A stretch of 64,000 bases of DNA, taken from assembly GCF_017877355.1 (NCBI RefSeq), contig NZ_JAGIPR010000008.1, positions 173,536-237,535 on the forward strand. Direction: 5' to 3'. Source of the DNA: Chryseobacterium jejuense (GTDB lineage: Bacteria; Bacteroidota; Bacteroidia; Flavobacteriales; Weeksellaceae). The translations under genes were made by a program, and so were the position numbers. Position 1 is the first letter of the stretch. Each line of letters opens with the position of its first letter. The notes below the pieces were generated by a model that worked only from the letters and a program-made list of their open reading frames with translations, was not told where the DNA came from and made no database searches. This document shows positions 40,987 to 49,752 of the stretch, piece after piece.

Positions 40987-42273
40987 CTAATCTTCCAGAT
41001 TATACTGTTTTATTTTTCTATATAAAGTTCTCTGTGAAATTCCAAGTTCATCTGCAGCTCTGTTCCTTCTTCCTTTATGCTTTTCCAGTGCTTTGATAAT
41101 CAAATCCTTTTCGTTATTCTGAAGAGAAAGTGACTCCGGTCTGTTTTCTTCTACTTCAATATCTTCAATATCTTCGTAGCTGTCATCCGGGCTTGAAATA
41201 ATGGTAGGTGTCTGTACTGCCGGCGCATCATTATTCTCAAAATACAGTAAAGAGTTTGAGTTTAGCTGTGGTTGAGTTTCAGGAGTATAAATTCTGTTAA
41301 TCAGATTTTTCTCATGATTGCTTAGATCTGCTGTTCCTCTGTTCTTTATTAATTCCGAAGTTAAGGATTTTAAATCATTAATATCGTTTCTCATATCGAA
41401 GAGAATCTTATACATGATTTCTCTTTCGCTTCCGAAATCATTTGGTTTTGGGGTATTCTGATTATTTACCACCATTGGAAGGTGGGTTTCCATCGGAATA
41501 TATTCTGCAAGCTTTTCTGCAGTGATATTTCTGTTTCTTTCCACAACAGTCATCTGCTCAACAAGATTCCTTAATTGGCGGATGTTACCTGGGAAAGCAT
41601 AATTTTCTATATAATGAACAGCACTTTGCTCCAATTCCAGCTCAGGCATTCTGTATTTTTCTGCGAAATCTATTGCAAATTTCCTGAACAGCAAATGGAT
41701 ATCTCCTTTTCTTTCTCTTAAAGGAGGCATATCAATCTGAACGGTATTTAAACGGTAATACAGATCTTCACGGAATCTTCCATCATGAATGGCCTTCATC
41801 ATGTTAACGTTAGTAGCTGCTACAATTCTTACATTGGTTTTTTGTACCTGTGAAGATCCTACTTTCATAAATTCACCACTCTCCAGTACTCTTAAAAGAC
41901 GAACCTGTGTCTGTAAAGGAAGCTCTCCTACCTCATCCAGGAAGATTGTTCCGCCATCTGCTACTTCAAAATATCCTTTTCTGGTGGCGGTAGCTCCTGT
42001 AAAAGCTCCTTTTTCGTGCCCAAATAATTCTGAGTCTATGGTTCCTTCAGGAATAGCTCCACAATTGACTACGATATAAGGCTGATGTTTTCTTCTGGAT
42101 TCTGAATGGATGATCTTCGGAATAAATTCTTTCCCTACTCCACTTTCTCCGATAACAAGGACGGAAATGTCTGTAGGGGCAACCTGTATCGATTTTTCCA
42201 GAGCCCTGTTGAGTGCCGGAAAGTTCCCGATAATTCCGAAGCGGTTTTTTATGTTTTGTAACTCGTTGCTCAT
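40987..42273 (-). CDS. Sigma-54 interaction domain activator, no sensor domain
   Basis: A 428-residue AAA+ activator of sigma-54 RNA polymerase. The ATPase domain starts almost at the N-terminus: VIGESGVGKE (Walker A near 42), the sigma-54 contact loop GAFTGAT, TIFLDEVGELPLQTQ (Walker B) and FRLN/FREDLYYRL. A linker of about 100 residues follows, then a C-terminal Fis-type helix-turn-helix (KHKGRRNRAADELGISQRTLY). There is no receiver, PAS, GAF or CARF domain, so activity is probably set by expression or partner proteins. In Bacteroidota such a gene sits between miaB and lptE. Here two small genes separate it from miaB. Confidence 0.95.
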   Translation of the reverse strand: MSNELQNIKNRFGIIGNFPALNRALEKSIQVAPTDISVLVIGESGVGKEFIPKIIHSESRRKHQPYIVVNCGAIPEGTIDSELFGHEKGAFTGATATRKGYFEVADGGTIFLDEVGELPLQTQVRLLRVLESGEFMKVGSSQVQKTNVRIVAATNVNMMKAIHDGRFREDLYYRLNTVQIDMPPLRERKGDIHLLFRKFAIDFAEKYRMPELELEQSAVHYIENYAFPGNIRQLRNLVEQMTVVERNRNITAEKLAEYIPMETHLPMVVNNQNTPKPNDFGSEREIMYKILFDMRNDINDLKSLTSELIKNRGTADLSNHEKNLINRIYTPETQPQLNSNSLLYFENNDAPAVQTPTIISSPDDSYEDIEDIEVEENRPESLSLQNNEKDLIIKALEKHKGRRNRAADELGISQRTLYRKIKQYNLED

Positions 42274-42309
42274 AAGTAAATTTTTGATTATTGATTGAAT
42301 GTTACTATT

Positions 42310-43107
42310 CTACAGCTCTTCCATCTGCTGTCTGTAGACTTTGTTAAAATGATGAGTATAGACATCTTTCATTGTCTTTCCTTCATCGTACGTTTTTAAG
42401 GCTAACATTTTCAAATCCAAATAATCTTTGTTTCTAATTTTAGAAACTTTACTTTTAAAGTATATATTCTCGGCAAAGTTGTATTCTTTGCTTTGTTTTT
42501 CAAAATTCTCAAGGGCTTTATCATATTTACCCAGCTCAAAATAAGTAACGCCAAGCTGATAATGATCGAACATGCCTTTTACATATCCTCTTGTGGCCAG
42601 CAGATGTTCAATAATTCCAGCTGCTTTTTCCTTCTGCCCTAAAGCACTGTAGGACATAGCTTTCACTACATCCAAATGATAATCTCCGTTTAAAGATCTT
42701 CCAAGATCTTCAGGATAATATTTACGGAACTCTTCTAAGTCCTGAATAGCTCCCTTATAGTCTCCTAAAAACTGAAATTTGCACCAGCCTCTGTACCCAA
42801 GATGCATTTTAGGATCTAAGGCAACCGCTTTATCAATCAGGATTTTCCAGGTTACAAAATCTCCGTTTTTGAGATAAGGTACTGCTTTCTCCATATAAAC
42901 ATTGGAGAAATCCGGGCAAAGTTCTATCGCTTCATCAAAGCCTTCCTGTGATTCCCGGGAGCCTTGTAAATCCGAAGCTTTATTGTAAAGTTCACAGGCT
43001 TTTTTGCAGTCCTCACCCTCTATTGCATTACAGTTGACCTGTGCAATAGTATTGGTGTACACTATTAGTAACAAAAAGCTAAGGTAATACCTCTGAAACT
43101 TTTCCAT
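42310..43107 (-). CDS. Secreted TPR protein
   Basis: A 265-residue protein with a signal peptide (FQRYYLSFLLLIVYTNTIAQ) and several tetratricopeptide-like repeats: YKGAIQDLEEFRKYYPEDLG, MSYSALGQKEKAAGIIEHLL, QLGVTYFELGKYDKALENFEK. Four cysteines occur early (VNCNAIEGEDCKKACELY). It is probably a periplasmic scaffold. The ATG at 43107 is preferred to an in-frame TTG at 43113. It overlaps the 3' end of the lipoprotein gene at 43079 by 29 bases, so the two are translationally linked. Confidence 0.78.
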   Translation of the reverse strand: MEKFQRYYLSFLLLIVYTNTIAQVNCNAIEGEDCKKACELYNKASDLQGSRESQEGFDEAIELCPDFSNVYMEKAVPYLKNGDFVTWKILIDKAVALDPKMHLGYRGWCKFQFLGDYKGAIQDLEEFRKYYPEDLGRSLNGDYHLDVVKAMSYSALGQKEKAAGIIEHLLATRGYVKGMFDHYQLGVTYFELGKYDKALENFEKQSKEYNFAENIYFKSKVSKIRNKDYLDLKMLALKTYDEGKTMKDVYTHHFNKVYRQQMEEL

Positions 43108-43594
43108 CTTCAATTTTATAGGTTAAATACTGATAGTAATCTACTTTTAAACCTTCTATCTCTTTCGGCATCCAGCCATTTAATGATTTTGTGAATTTCA
43201 ACAGCTTGTCTTCCAATTCTTCATCTAAAGCAATATCCTTCAAATCCGAATCCATGTGCTTTAGCCTGAACAGTCCTGCTTTTCCTTCACAATTTACTAA
43301 AAATCTAACGGTAATATAACCATTGACCTTCTTTTCTGAATATATATTTTCTTTTTTAAGTTTTTGGACGACAGCAATTTTTTCTCCTTTATAATCGAAC
43401 ATCTTTGGTCCGTGATAATATTGAAAACTGAAAGGCCTGTCTTTTCCTGCGCCGCATTTCTTAAAGCCTGCTTCATCCAGTTTTTCATCAAAAGCTATAT
43501 CACCTACGGTATCCGGATATTTACTCATATTTCTCTCTGTCTGACACGAAAACAGGACAAAGGAAAATAGAGTAAAAAGATAAACCGTCTTCAA
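43079..43594 (-). CDS. Lipoprotein with a TonB-C-like region
   Basis: A 171-residue lipoprotein; the signal peptide MKTVYLFTLFSFVLFSCQ ends in a lipobox with the Cys at residue 17. The mature part has VNGYITVRFLVNCEGKAGLFR and LLKFTKSLNGWMP, which follow the strand-helix pattern of TonB C-terminal domains, but without an energising membrane helix. The start is a TTG at 43594: an in-frame TAA lies just upstream and the next ATG would delete the signal peptide. It begins 9 bases after the miaB stop, in the same transcript. Confidence 0.7.
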   Translation of the reverse strand: MKTVYLFTLFSFVLFSCQTERNMSKYPDTVGDIAFDEKLDEAGFKKCGAGKDRPFSFQYYHGPKMFDYKGEKIAVVQKLKKENIYSEKKVNGYITVRFLVNCEGKAGLFRLKHMDSDLKDIALDEELEDKLLKFTKSLNGWMPKEIEGLKVDYYQYLTYKIEDGKVSEVLP

Positions 43595-43603
43595 AACTTA
43601 AAT

Positions 43604-45040
43604 TTATTCTGTGATTTTCCCTAAAAGTGTGCCTTGGGTATTATCATATACAAAAACATCCACAATGTCACCTATTTGCTGCCCTTCAAGTTTATCGAAG
43701 ACACAAACTGCATTCTGAGAGTTTCTTCCTTTCCATTGGTTTTCATTCTTTTTGGAAGTTCCTTCAATCAAGATCTGATGAACTCTTCCTACATAAGACT
43801 CCATTCTCATTCTGGAAAGCTCTCCCTGAAGCGCAATCACCTCAGCAAGACGTCTCTGCTTCACCTCAGCCGGAATGTTATCTTCCATTTTTTTGTGAGC
43901 AGGAGTTCCCGGTCTTTCTGAATAAGCGAACATATAACCGTAATCATATTCCACTTCTTTCATCAGGCTTAGTGTATCCTGGTGATCTTCTTCTGTTTCA
44001 TTACAGAATCCAACGATCATATCTTGAGAAAACGCTACTTCCGGAACAATTTCTTTCGCTTTTCTAATCAGTTCAAGATATTCTTCACGGGTATGCTGTC
44101 TGTTCATTGCTTCAAGCATGTTGTTGCTTCCACTCTGAACAGGAAGGTGTACGTATTTACAGATGTTATCGTGCTTCGCCATCATTCGGAATACATCAAG
44201 GCTCATATCCTGAGGGTTTGATGTAGAGAATCTGATCCTCATTTCCGGAACTGCTTTGGCAACCAAATCTAATAACTGAGCAAAATTAACGGCTGTTGCT
44301 TTCTGCATTTCAGATGCTTTGGCAAAGTCTTTTTTAGGACCACCACCATACCATAGGTAAGAGTCTACGTTCTGTCCTAAAAGAGTAATTTCTTTATAAC
44401 CGCTATTCGCAAGGTCTTTGCATTCATCGATAATAGAATGTGGATCACGGCTTCTTTCTCTTCCTCTGGTAAATGGCACTACGCAGAATGTACACATATT
44501 ATCACACCCTCTCGTTATAGTAACAAAAGCTGTAACTCCGTTTCCTCCTAAACGAACCGGATTGATATCTGCATAGGTTTCTTCTTTGGAAAGAATTACG
44601 TTGATGGCATCTCTACCATCGTCTGTTTCCTTTAATAAATTGGGTAAATCTCTATAGGCGTCTGGTCCTACGACAAGATCCACCAATTGTTCTTCTTCTA
44701 AGAATTTGGTTTTCAATCTTTCGGCCATGCACCCCAAAACACCTACCGTCATGTTCGGTTTTTCTTTCTTAAGATTTTTGAACTGGGAAAGACGCATTCT
44801 TACCGTCTGCTCTGCTTTCTCACGGATAGAACAAGTGTTTAACAGGATCAAATCAGCTTCTTCAACCTTCATTGTTGTATTATATCCTTGTTCATTAAGG
44901 ATAGAAGCAACAATTTCAGAATCTGAGAAGTTCATCTGACAACCATAGCTTTCTAAAAACAGTTTTTTAGAATTCTCGGGTCTTTCGGCAATAGCAAATG
45001 CTTCGCCCTGTTTTGTTTCGTCTATATATTTTTCCTGCAC
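43604..45040 (-). CDS. miaB: tRNA-2-methylthio-N6-isopentenyladenosine synthase MiaB
   Basis: A 478-residue radical SAM methylthiotransferase that adds a methylthio group to i6A37 of tRNAs. The N-terminal UPF0004 domain has the cluster cysteines in ESYGCQMNFSDSE, LNTCSIREKAEQ and GVLGCMAERL. The radical SAM motif is RGCDNMCTFCVVPFTRGRERSR. A C-terminal TRAM domain ends near DNTQGTLLGKI. The start is a GTG at 45040, giving MQEKYIDETKQGEAF, the N-terminus usual in this genus; the frame extends to a TTG at 45049. Promoter box TATCTTTG lies at 45117-45124, about 77 bases upstream. Confidence 0.96.
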   Translation of the reverse strand: MQEKYIDETKQGEAFAIAERPENSKKLFLESYGCQMNFSDSEIVASILNEQGYNTTMKVEEADLILLNTCSIREKAEQTVRMRLSQFKNLKKEKPNMTVGVLGCMAERLKTKFLEEEQLVDLVVGPDAYRDLPNLLKETDDGRDAINVILSKEETYADINPVRLGGNGVTAFVTITRGCDNMCTFCVVPFTRGRERSRDPHSIIDECKDLANSGYKEITLLGQNVDSYLWYGGGPKKDFAKASEMQKATAVNFAQLLDLVAKAVPEMRIRFSTSNPQDMSLDVFRMMAKHDNICKYVHLPVQSGSNNMLEAMNRQHTREEYLELIRKAKEIVPEVAFSQDMIVGFCNETEEDHQDTLSLMKEVEYDYGYMFAYSERPGTPAHKKMEDNIPAEVKQRRLAEVIALQGELSRMRMESYVGRVHQILIEGTSKKNENQWKGRNSQNAVCVFDKLEGQQIGDIVDVFVYDNTQGTLLGKITE

Positions 45041-45116
45041 GATAATCAATTTAAGGTTCGGGGTTAAAACACAGGTATTCTTTCCGTGAATTTTAAACTA
45101 CGAACAGATGAGTCTG

Positions 45117-45124
45117 CAAAGATA
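45117..45124 (-). promoter_or_regulatory. -7 promoter box of miaB
   Basis: TATCTTTG on the minus strand fits TAnnTTTG. The predicted 5' leader is about 70 bases. Confidence 0.55.
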
Positions 45125-45209
45125 CAAAATATTGTGACAGAATGGCAGGAGGATTATTATGATCTGTTAAACTCGTGAAGAGGCATCATTTCCTCCTATC
45201 AGATAAGTA

Positions 45210-45623
45210 TTAATCTCCGTGATCAAAATGATCTGATGTAAAGTTGATTTTGATGATCTTCTTAGAAACTACAGGCTGTCCATCCTTCATTGCGGGTTTC
45301 CATTTCTTCTTTACTTTTTTAATTGCAAACTTCATGTCATCAATAAACATCTCGCTATTCTTCACTTTGGGCAATACATCAAGGTTTTCTACTTTACCAT
45401 TTGTATTCACATCAAAGACAAAAACAAATTTTCCGTTTACTGCATATTTTCTCAAATCAATGTATGAATGTATCATTTGTAAGAATTCTTTAGTAAAAGC
45501 ATCATCACCACCCGGGAATTCTGCATTTTGTGAAGTCGGAACATCTTCTTTTGGAGATTGTGACTGTTGAGAATATCCTATAAACCCAAAGAACAGGAAC
45601 AGAATTACAATGTATTTTTTCAT
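45210..45623 (-). CDS. Secreted TonB-C-like protein, copy A
   Basis: A 137-residue protein: signal peptide (MKKYIVILFLFFGFIGYSQ), then FPGGDDAFTKEFLQMIHSYI, NGKFVFVFDVNTNGKVENLD and the terminal KKVKKKWKPAMKDGQPVVSK. The last part matches the C-terminal domain of TonB (a x-x-x-W-x-P-A-x-x-x-G-x-P-V pattern) but there is no transmembrane anchor or proline-rich spanner, so it cannot be a normal energy transducer. It is a paralogue of the next gene upstream, 31 bases apart. Confidence 0.78.
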   Translation of the reverse strand: MKKYIVILFLFFGFIGYSQQSQSPKEDVPTSQNAEFPGGDDAFTKEFLQMIHSYIDLRKYAVNGKFVFVFDVNTNGKVENLDVLPKVKNSEMFIDDMKFAIKKVKKKWKPAMKDGQPVVSKKIIKINFTSDHFDHGD

Positions 45624-45654
45624 GGTTATTATATAGTTAATCAGTATGCCGGCT

Positions 45655-46134
45655 TTACATATCTATTGATAATGAAGAGAAATTCATTTTTACTTTCATC
45701 TCAGATTTTACTGGTTGTCCATTGCAGGTTGCAGGTTTCCAATTTCTTTTGATTCTTCTCACTACATACTGCATATCATCAAAAAAAGCTTCACTGTGTA
45801 ATACTTTTGGAGCTCCTACAGCATCTATCACCTTTCCTGATTCATCCATTATTAAAGTAAATGTAAAGTCTCCGCTCAGTGTATAAAAATCTGCATTCAG
45901 GTAAGTATACATGTATTTGCTTAAAATATCTTTGTATGCTGAAGCTCCTCCTTCAAAAGCTGCAGGTTTAAAATCGTTACATTTTACAGCGACTTGTAGA
46001 AAAGGTTCTTTAATATCTATTTTAAAAAGATTTTTATTATTTTCTACAATAAAGGAATCATCTCTATCTTCAAGCTCCTGTGCAAAAGAAAAGTTTGCAA
46101 AAAATAAGGCAAAAAATAAAAGTATCGTTCTCAT
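45655..46134 (-). CDS. Secreted TonB-C-like protein, copy B
   Basis: A 159-residue protein with signal peptide (MRTILLFFALFFANFSFAQ) and the same C-terminal pattern as its neighbour: FFDDMQYVVRRIKRNWKPAT followed by CNGQPVKS. The shared segments FEGG-A, GDFTFTLIMDESGKVID and RNWKPA show the two genes arose by duplication. This copy has an additional cysteine pair. Same strand, 31 bases between genes, so probably one transcript. Function unknown; a periplasmic partner of a TonB-dependent system or a free binding domain are both possible. Confidence 0.75.
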   Translation of the reverse strand: MRTILLFFALFFANFSFAQELEDRDDSFIVENNKNLFKIDIKEPFLQVAVKCNDFKPAAFEGGASAYKDILSKYMYTYLNADFYTLSGDFTFTLIMDESGKVIDAVGAPKVLHSEAFFDDMQYVVRRIKRNWKPATCNGQPVKSEMKVKMNFSSLSIDM

Positions 46135-46197
46135 AGCTTGATCTGTTCATTAAATTAATAAACAAAGGTAAATATTTAGAAGCCTTACCAAAAAGAA

Positions 46198-46222
46198 AAA
46201 CTTCACACAATGTATGAAGTTT
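46198..46222 (-). terminator. Terminator of poxB
   Basis: AACTTCA and TGAAGTT arms with a short loop, followed on the minus strand by a T-run, about 48 bases after the stop at 46270. Confidence 0.65.
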
Positions 46223-46269
46223 TCTAAAATAGGTTTCTCATTTAGGTATTGAAACACCGAAAACAACTT

Positions 46270-48003
46270 CTATAAAAGGCCTTTGATGTGTTTATAATTA
46301 CTTTTAACGGTTTCAAGCACCTCATCCATTTTTCCACCCAGCATCAACTGAGCCATAGATTTGGTCATTCCCAGCACCTGATCCAGTTCAATTTTTGGAG
46401 GAAGAGCCAATGCATTAGGATTGGTAAAGATATTGAGAAGATAAGGTCCGTTATACTCCAGACATTCTTTAATGGCATTTTCTACCTCTTCAGGTTGATG
46501 TACATTTTTCCCGGGATATCCCATTGCCTGGGCAACTAATGCAAAATCCGGGTTAATCATATCTGTTTCGTTATCCGGCATTCCGCCAACTTCCATTTCC
46601 AGTTTTACCATTCCCAGAGTTCTGTTATTGAACACAATCAGCTTTACAGGAAGCTTATACTGGAAAATGGTTGCCATATCTCCTAACAGCATGGATAAGC
46701 CACCATCCCCACACATTGCAATGATCTGCTTATCCGGATGTGATAAAGAAGCCCCAATAGCCATAGGCATGGCGTTGGCCATTGATCCGTGGTTAAAGGA
46801 TCCCAACATCTTTCGTTCTCCGGTTCCTGTAATAAATCTTGCTCCCCAAACGCAGCACATTCCGGTATCTACTGTAAAAATTGCATCTTTTTTAGCTAGC
46901 CGATCCAACGTATGGGCAACATACTCCGGCTGAATAGCATCTTCTTTTCCTGAATCCTTCACATATTCCAGTTGATTTTCTTTTACTTTATCATAAAAGG
47001 CCAGCTGCTCATTGAGAAAGTCAACATCTGTTTTTTCTTTCAGCAAGGGAAGTAAGGCCATAATGGTATGTTTAACGTCTCCTGTAAGACCTAACTCAAG
47101 CTTTGCCCTTCTTCCCAGCCTTTCGGGGCTTTCATCAACCTGAACAATTTTATTTTTTACAGGCATAAATTTCTGATAAGGAAAATCGGTCCCCAGAAGG
47201 ATGACAAGATCGGCTTCGTGCATCGCATGATAGGCAGAAGGAAAACCTAGTAAACCAGTAAGCCCGATCTCATTAGAGTTATTAGGCTGAATGGCCATTT
47301 TTCCCCGGAATGAATAGCCCACAGGAGCTTTTAATAAATGAGATAACTTTATAACCTCAGCACTGGCTTCAGCAGCTCCTATCCCACAGTAAAGGGTTAC
47401 TTTTTTACTCTCATTGATAAGTATGGCAAGACTATTCAATTCATCATCTGATGGTCTTATTACAGGATTGGTTTTAAAAATCTGGGTGGAAGTTGTTCCT
47501 TCCTGTGCATCAAGTTCTGAAACATCCCCCGGAAGACCTATCACTGCTACTCCTTTTTTGGAAATAGCATGCTGAATAGCTGTTTGAATGGTTCTCTGTA
47601 CCTGCTCAGGACGTGTAATCATTTGATTATAATAACTGCAATCATCAAATAACTTTATGGTATTGGTCTCCTGAAAGTAATCCATTCCCATTTCGTCGCT
47701 GGGAATTGTAGAAGCAATCACCAACATTGGAACATGGGATTTGTGCGCTTCGTATACTCCATTAATCAAATGAACGTGCCCCGGGCCACAGCTTCCTGCA
47801 CATACCGCAAAACCATCAAGCTCGGCTTCTGCAGCGGCGGCATAAGCTCCTACTTCTTCATGCCGCACATGTATCCATTGAATACTGCTTTTCTTCACCG
47901 CAACATTTAGGTGATTGAGGCTGTCTCCTGTTACTGCATAAATTCTTTTCACATTAGCATTTTCGAGCATTTCAACAATTTGCTCTGCTATATTTTTAGC
48001 CAT
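46270..48003 (-). CDS. poxB: Thiamine-diphosphate-dependent pyruvate oxidase/dehydrogenase (PoxB type)
   Basis: A 577-residue enzyme of the PoxB family, converting pyruvate to acetate and CO2 with quinone (or oxygen) as acceptor. The N-terminal thiamine-binding domain has the catalytic Glu in HVRHEEVGAYAAAAEAE. The central FAD domain includes TLYCGIGAAEA and LVILLGTDFPYQ. The C-terminal domain carries the ThDP motif GDGGLSMLLGDMATIFQYKL, ending in NNRTLGMVKLE. Length equals E. coli PoxB (572). Whether this enzyme has the C-terminal membrane-binding helix is not evident. A 20-base palindrome lies 37 bases upstream of the start (48040-48059), and a regulator is likely. Confidence 0.92.
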   Translation of the reverse strand: MAKNIAEQIVEMLENANVKRIYAVTGDSLNHLNVAVKKSSIQWIHVRHEEVGAYAAAAEAELDGFAVCAGSCGPGHVHLINGVYEAHKSHVPMLVIASTIPSDEMGMDYFQETNTIKLFDDCSYYNQMITRPEQVQRTIQTAIQHAISKKGVAVIGLPGDVSELDAQEGTTSTQIFKTNPVIRPSDDELNSLAILINESKKVTLYCGIGAAEASAEVIKLSHLLKAPVGYSFRGKMAIQPNNSNEIGLTGLLGFPSAYHAMHEADLVILLGTDFPYQKFMPVKNKIVQVDESPERLGRRAKLELGLTGDVKHTIMALLPLLKEKTDVDFLNEQLAFYDKVKENQLEYVKDSGKEDAIQPEYVAHTLDRLAKKDAIFTVDTGMCCVWGARFITGTGERKMLGSFNHGSMANAMPMAIGASLSHPDKQIIAMCGDGGLSMLLGDMATIFQYKLPVKLIVFNNRTLGMVKLEMEVGGMPDNETDMINPDFALVAQAMGYPGKNVHQPEEVENAIKECLEYNGPYLLNIFTNPNALALPPKIELDQVLGMTKSMAQLMLGGKMDEVLETVKSNYKHIKGLL

Positions 48004-48039
48004 AATTTATAGATTTGGTGGTTGTTTTTCTTTATCACA

Positions 48040-48059
48040 CTTAGAATATATATTCTAAG
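48040..48059. promoter_or_regulatory. 20-base palindrome upstream of poxB
   Basis: CTTAGAATATATATTCTAAG is a perfect inverted repeat, 37 bases before the poxB start codon, of a size used by MarR-, Rrf2- or PadR-type dimers. No regulator gene of these families is adjacent. The rest of this 373-base gap (48060-48330) contains no ORF or motif I can support. Confidence 0.6.
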
Positions 48060-48330
48060 CCTATCAAATTTAGCTAATTAATAGCAGAACTGAAGGAGAT
48101 ACAGTATTAAAAAACTCGTAAATTTTTCATCATGTTCCAGATTTTAACGCTGAGTTCGCTAGGTTATTTAAAAATGGTTGATTTAAAATAGAAAGCAAAA
48201 CCGTTTCACTTATCAAAGGGGAATTACTTTATGATCCAAAAACAGATCAGTACAAAACATTACAATCTTTGTATAAAAAAACTATATCTTATTTTTAAGT
48301 TTAAAAGTTATAAACTGTATTAAAAATAAA

Positions 48331-48357
48331 AACGGCCATCCCAAGGGACAGCCGTTC
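48331..48357 (-). terminator. Terminator of lysA
   Basis: AACGGCTGTCCC and GGGATGGCCGTT form a strong stem, followed by T residues on the minus strand, 20 bases after the lysA stop. Confidence 0.85.
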
Positions 48358-48376
48358 ATATATTATTTTCTATTGA

Positions 48377-49579
48377 TTAGATAACCACTTCAATCTGGTT
48401 TCTTAATAAGTCTTCAAATTCATCTCTTTTACGGATCAGATGAGCTTTTCCATCAAGGAATAAAACCTCAGCAGGCTTTAATCTTGAGTTGAAGTTTGAA
48501 CTCATTTCGAAACCGTAAGCTCCTGCATTGTGGAATGCAAGGATATCACCTTCTCTTACTTCGTGTAATTTTCTGTCCCATGCAAAAGTATCCGTCTCAC
48601 AAATGTTTCCTACAACGGTATAAATTCTTTCTGCTCCTTTTGGGTTGGATAGGTTTTCAATGGCGTGGTAAGAATCGTAGAACATTGGACGGATCAGGTG
48701 GTTAAATCCTGAATTTACCCCAACAAAAACTGTAGCTGTAGTTTGTTTGATTACGTTAGCTTTTACTAATAGATATCCGCTTTTTCCTACTAAGAATTTT
48801 CCTGGTTCAAACCATAATTCGAATTTTCTACCTGTTGTTTTTGCAAACTCACCTAAAACTTTTTCAACTTTTCTCCCTAATGTTTTAACATCAGTTTCTT
48901 CTTCACTATCCTGATAAGGAATTTTGAAACCACTTCCCATATCCAGATATTTCAAGTTAGGGAAATGCTCAGAAAGTTCAAGCATGATATCCAAAGCCTG
49001 AAGGAAAACCTCAGGATCTTTAATCTCACTTCCTGTGTGCATGTGAAGCCCTTCAACATTAAGATTGGTACTCTTCATCACTCTTTCAATATGACGAAGC
49101 TGGTGAATAGAAATTCCAAACTTGCTGTCGATGTGACCTGTTGAAATTTTATAGTTTCCGCCGGCAAAGATGTGTGGGTTGATTCTAACAAAAATAGGAT
49201 AAGAATTTCCGTATTTGTTCCCGAATTGCTCAAGAATAGAAATGTTATCAATGTTAATATGAACTCCGAATGCCATTGCTTCCTCTATTTCAGCTAGGTC
49301 AACACAGTTGGGAGTAAATAATATTTTTTCTTTTGGAAATCCTGCCTTTAATCCTAATTTGACTTCGTTAATAGATACACAATCCAAAGATGCACCCAGC
49401 TTCTTGACATACTTAAGGATATTGATGTTTGTCAACGCCTTCGCTGCATAGAAGAACTTAGTATGTTTTGAAAAAGAAGATGTAAGTTTTTCGTATTGAA
49501 CTTTGATGGATTCAGCATCGTAAACGTACACTGGTGTGCCAAACTCATTGGCAATCTTTAATAATTCTTGTGAATTCAT
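48377..49579 (-). CDS. lysA: Diaminopimelate decarboxylase
   Basis: A 400-residue pyridoxal-phosphate enzyme that makes L-lysine from meso-diaminopimelate. The PLP lysine is in FYAAKALTN (near residue 47), followed by GLHMHTGSEI, LDMGSGFKIPY, WFEPGKFLV and the late GNICETDTFAWDR, all conserved in LysA. It has its own terminator. Upstream lie a promoter box, a lysine-rich 23-codon ORF and an intrinsic terminator in front of the start codon, which together look like transcription attenuation by lysine supply. Confidence 0.95.
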   Translation of the reverse strand: MNSQELLKIANEFGTPVYVYDAESIKVQYEKLTSSFSKHTKFFYAAKALTNINILKYVKKLGASLDCVSINEVKLGLKAGFPKEKILFTPNCVDLAEIEEAMAFGVHINIDNISILEQFGNKYGNSYPIFVRINPHIFAGGNYKISTGHIDSKFGISIHQLRHIERVMKSTNLNVEGLHMHTGSEIKDPEVFLQALDIMLELSEHFPNLKYLDMGSGFKIPYQDSEEETDVKTLGRKVEKVLGEFAKTTGRKFELWFEPGKFLVGKSGYLLVKANVIKQTTATVFVGVNSGFNHLIRPMFYDSYHAIENLSNPKGAERIYTVVGNICETDTFAWDRKLHEVREGDILAFHNAGAYGFEMSSNFNSRLKPAEVLFLDGKAHLIRKRDEFEDLLRNQIEVVI

Positions 49580-49593
49580 AATTTCATTTTAAC

Positions 49594-49629
49594 ATAAAAA
49601 AAGGCAGATTCTTAGAAAAAGAGCCTGCC
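49594..49629 (-). terminator. Terminator between the leader ORF and lysA
   Basis: Minus-strand arms GGCAG (with a GCTCTT extension) and AAGAATCTGCC, followed by seven T residues. It lies 15 bases upstream of the lysA start and downstream of a promoter box, so any lysA transcript from that promoter must read through it. Confidence 0.75.
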
Positions 49630-49661
49630 ACATTGATTATTTTTTATGCAAGACAAGTCTT

Positions 49662-49733
49662 TCAAATATTCCAAACCTTAGAGAACTTAATAGCTCCCTT
49701 TTTTCCAGTTTTTATTTGTTTAAAAATTTGCAT
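49662..49733 (-). CDS. Candidate lysine-rich leader peptide of lysA
   Basis: An ORF of 23 codons from ATG 49733 to TGA 49662. The peptide starts MQIFKQIKTGKKGAIK and ends FSKVWNI; six of the 23 residues are lysine. It begins about 13 bases after the predicted transcript start and is followed by a terminator and then lysA. The minus-strand bases AAAGGGAGC (inside the lysine codons) can pair with GCTCTTTTT of the terminator's first arm (9 bp, two G-U). AT-rich genomes produce lysine-rich ORFs by chance, so the regulatory reading is inference. Confidence 0.45.
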   Translation of the reverse strand: MQIFKQIKTGKKGAIKFSKVWNI

Positions 49734-49752
49734 TGCTTCTATTTATTTTTTG

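Noticed and set aside
40987..42273. Sigma-54 activator as the RtcR regulator of rtcB
   Set aside because: RtcR carries an N-terminal CARF domain; this protein starts directly with the AAA+ domain and lies 38 kb away in a cluster with lptE.
48060..48330. Possible small gene in the poxB-lysA gap
   Set aside because: No ORF with plausible start, composition or motif on either strand.
49594..49629. Hairpin upstream of lysA as simply the terminator of the exonuclease gene
   Set aside because: It lies over 200 bases after the exonuclease stop and downstream of a promoter box and a short ORF, so an attenuator role is at least as likely; kept as a candidate but not settled.
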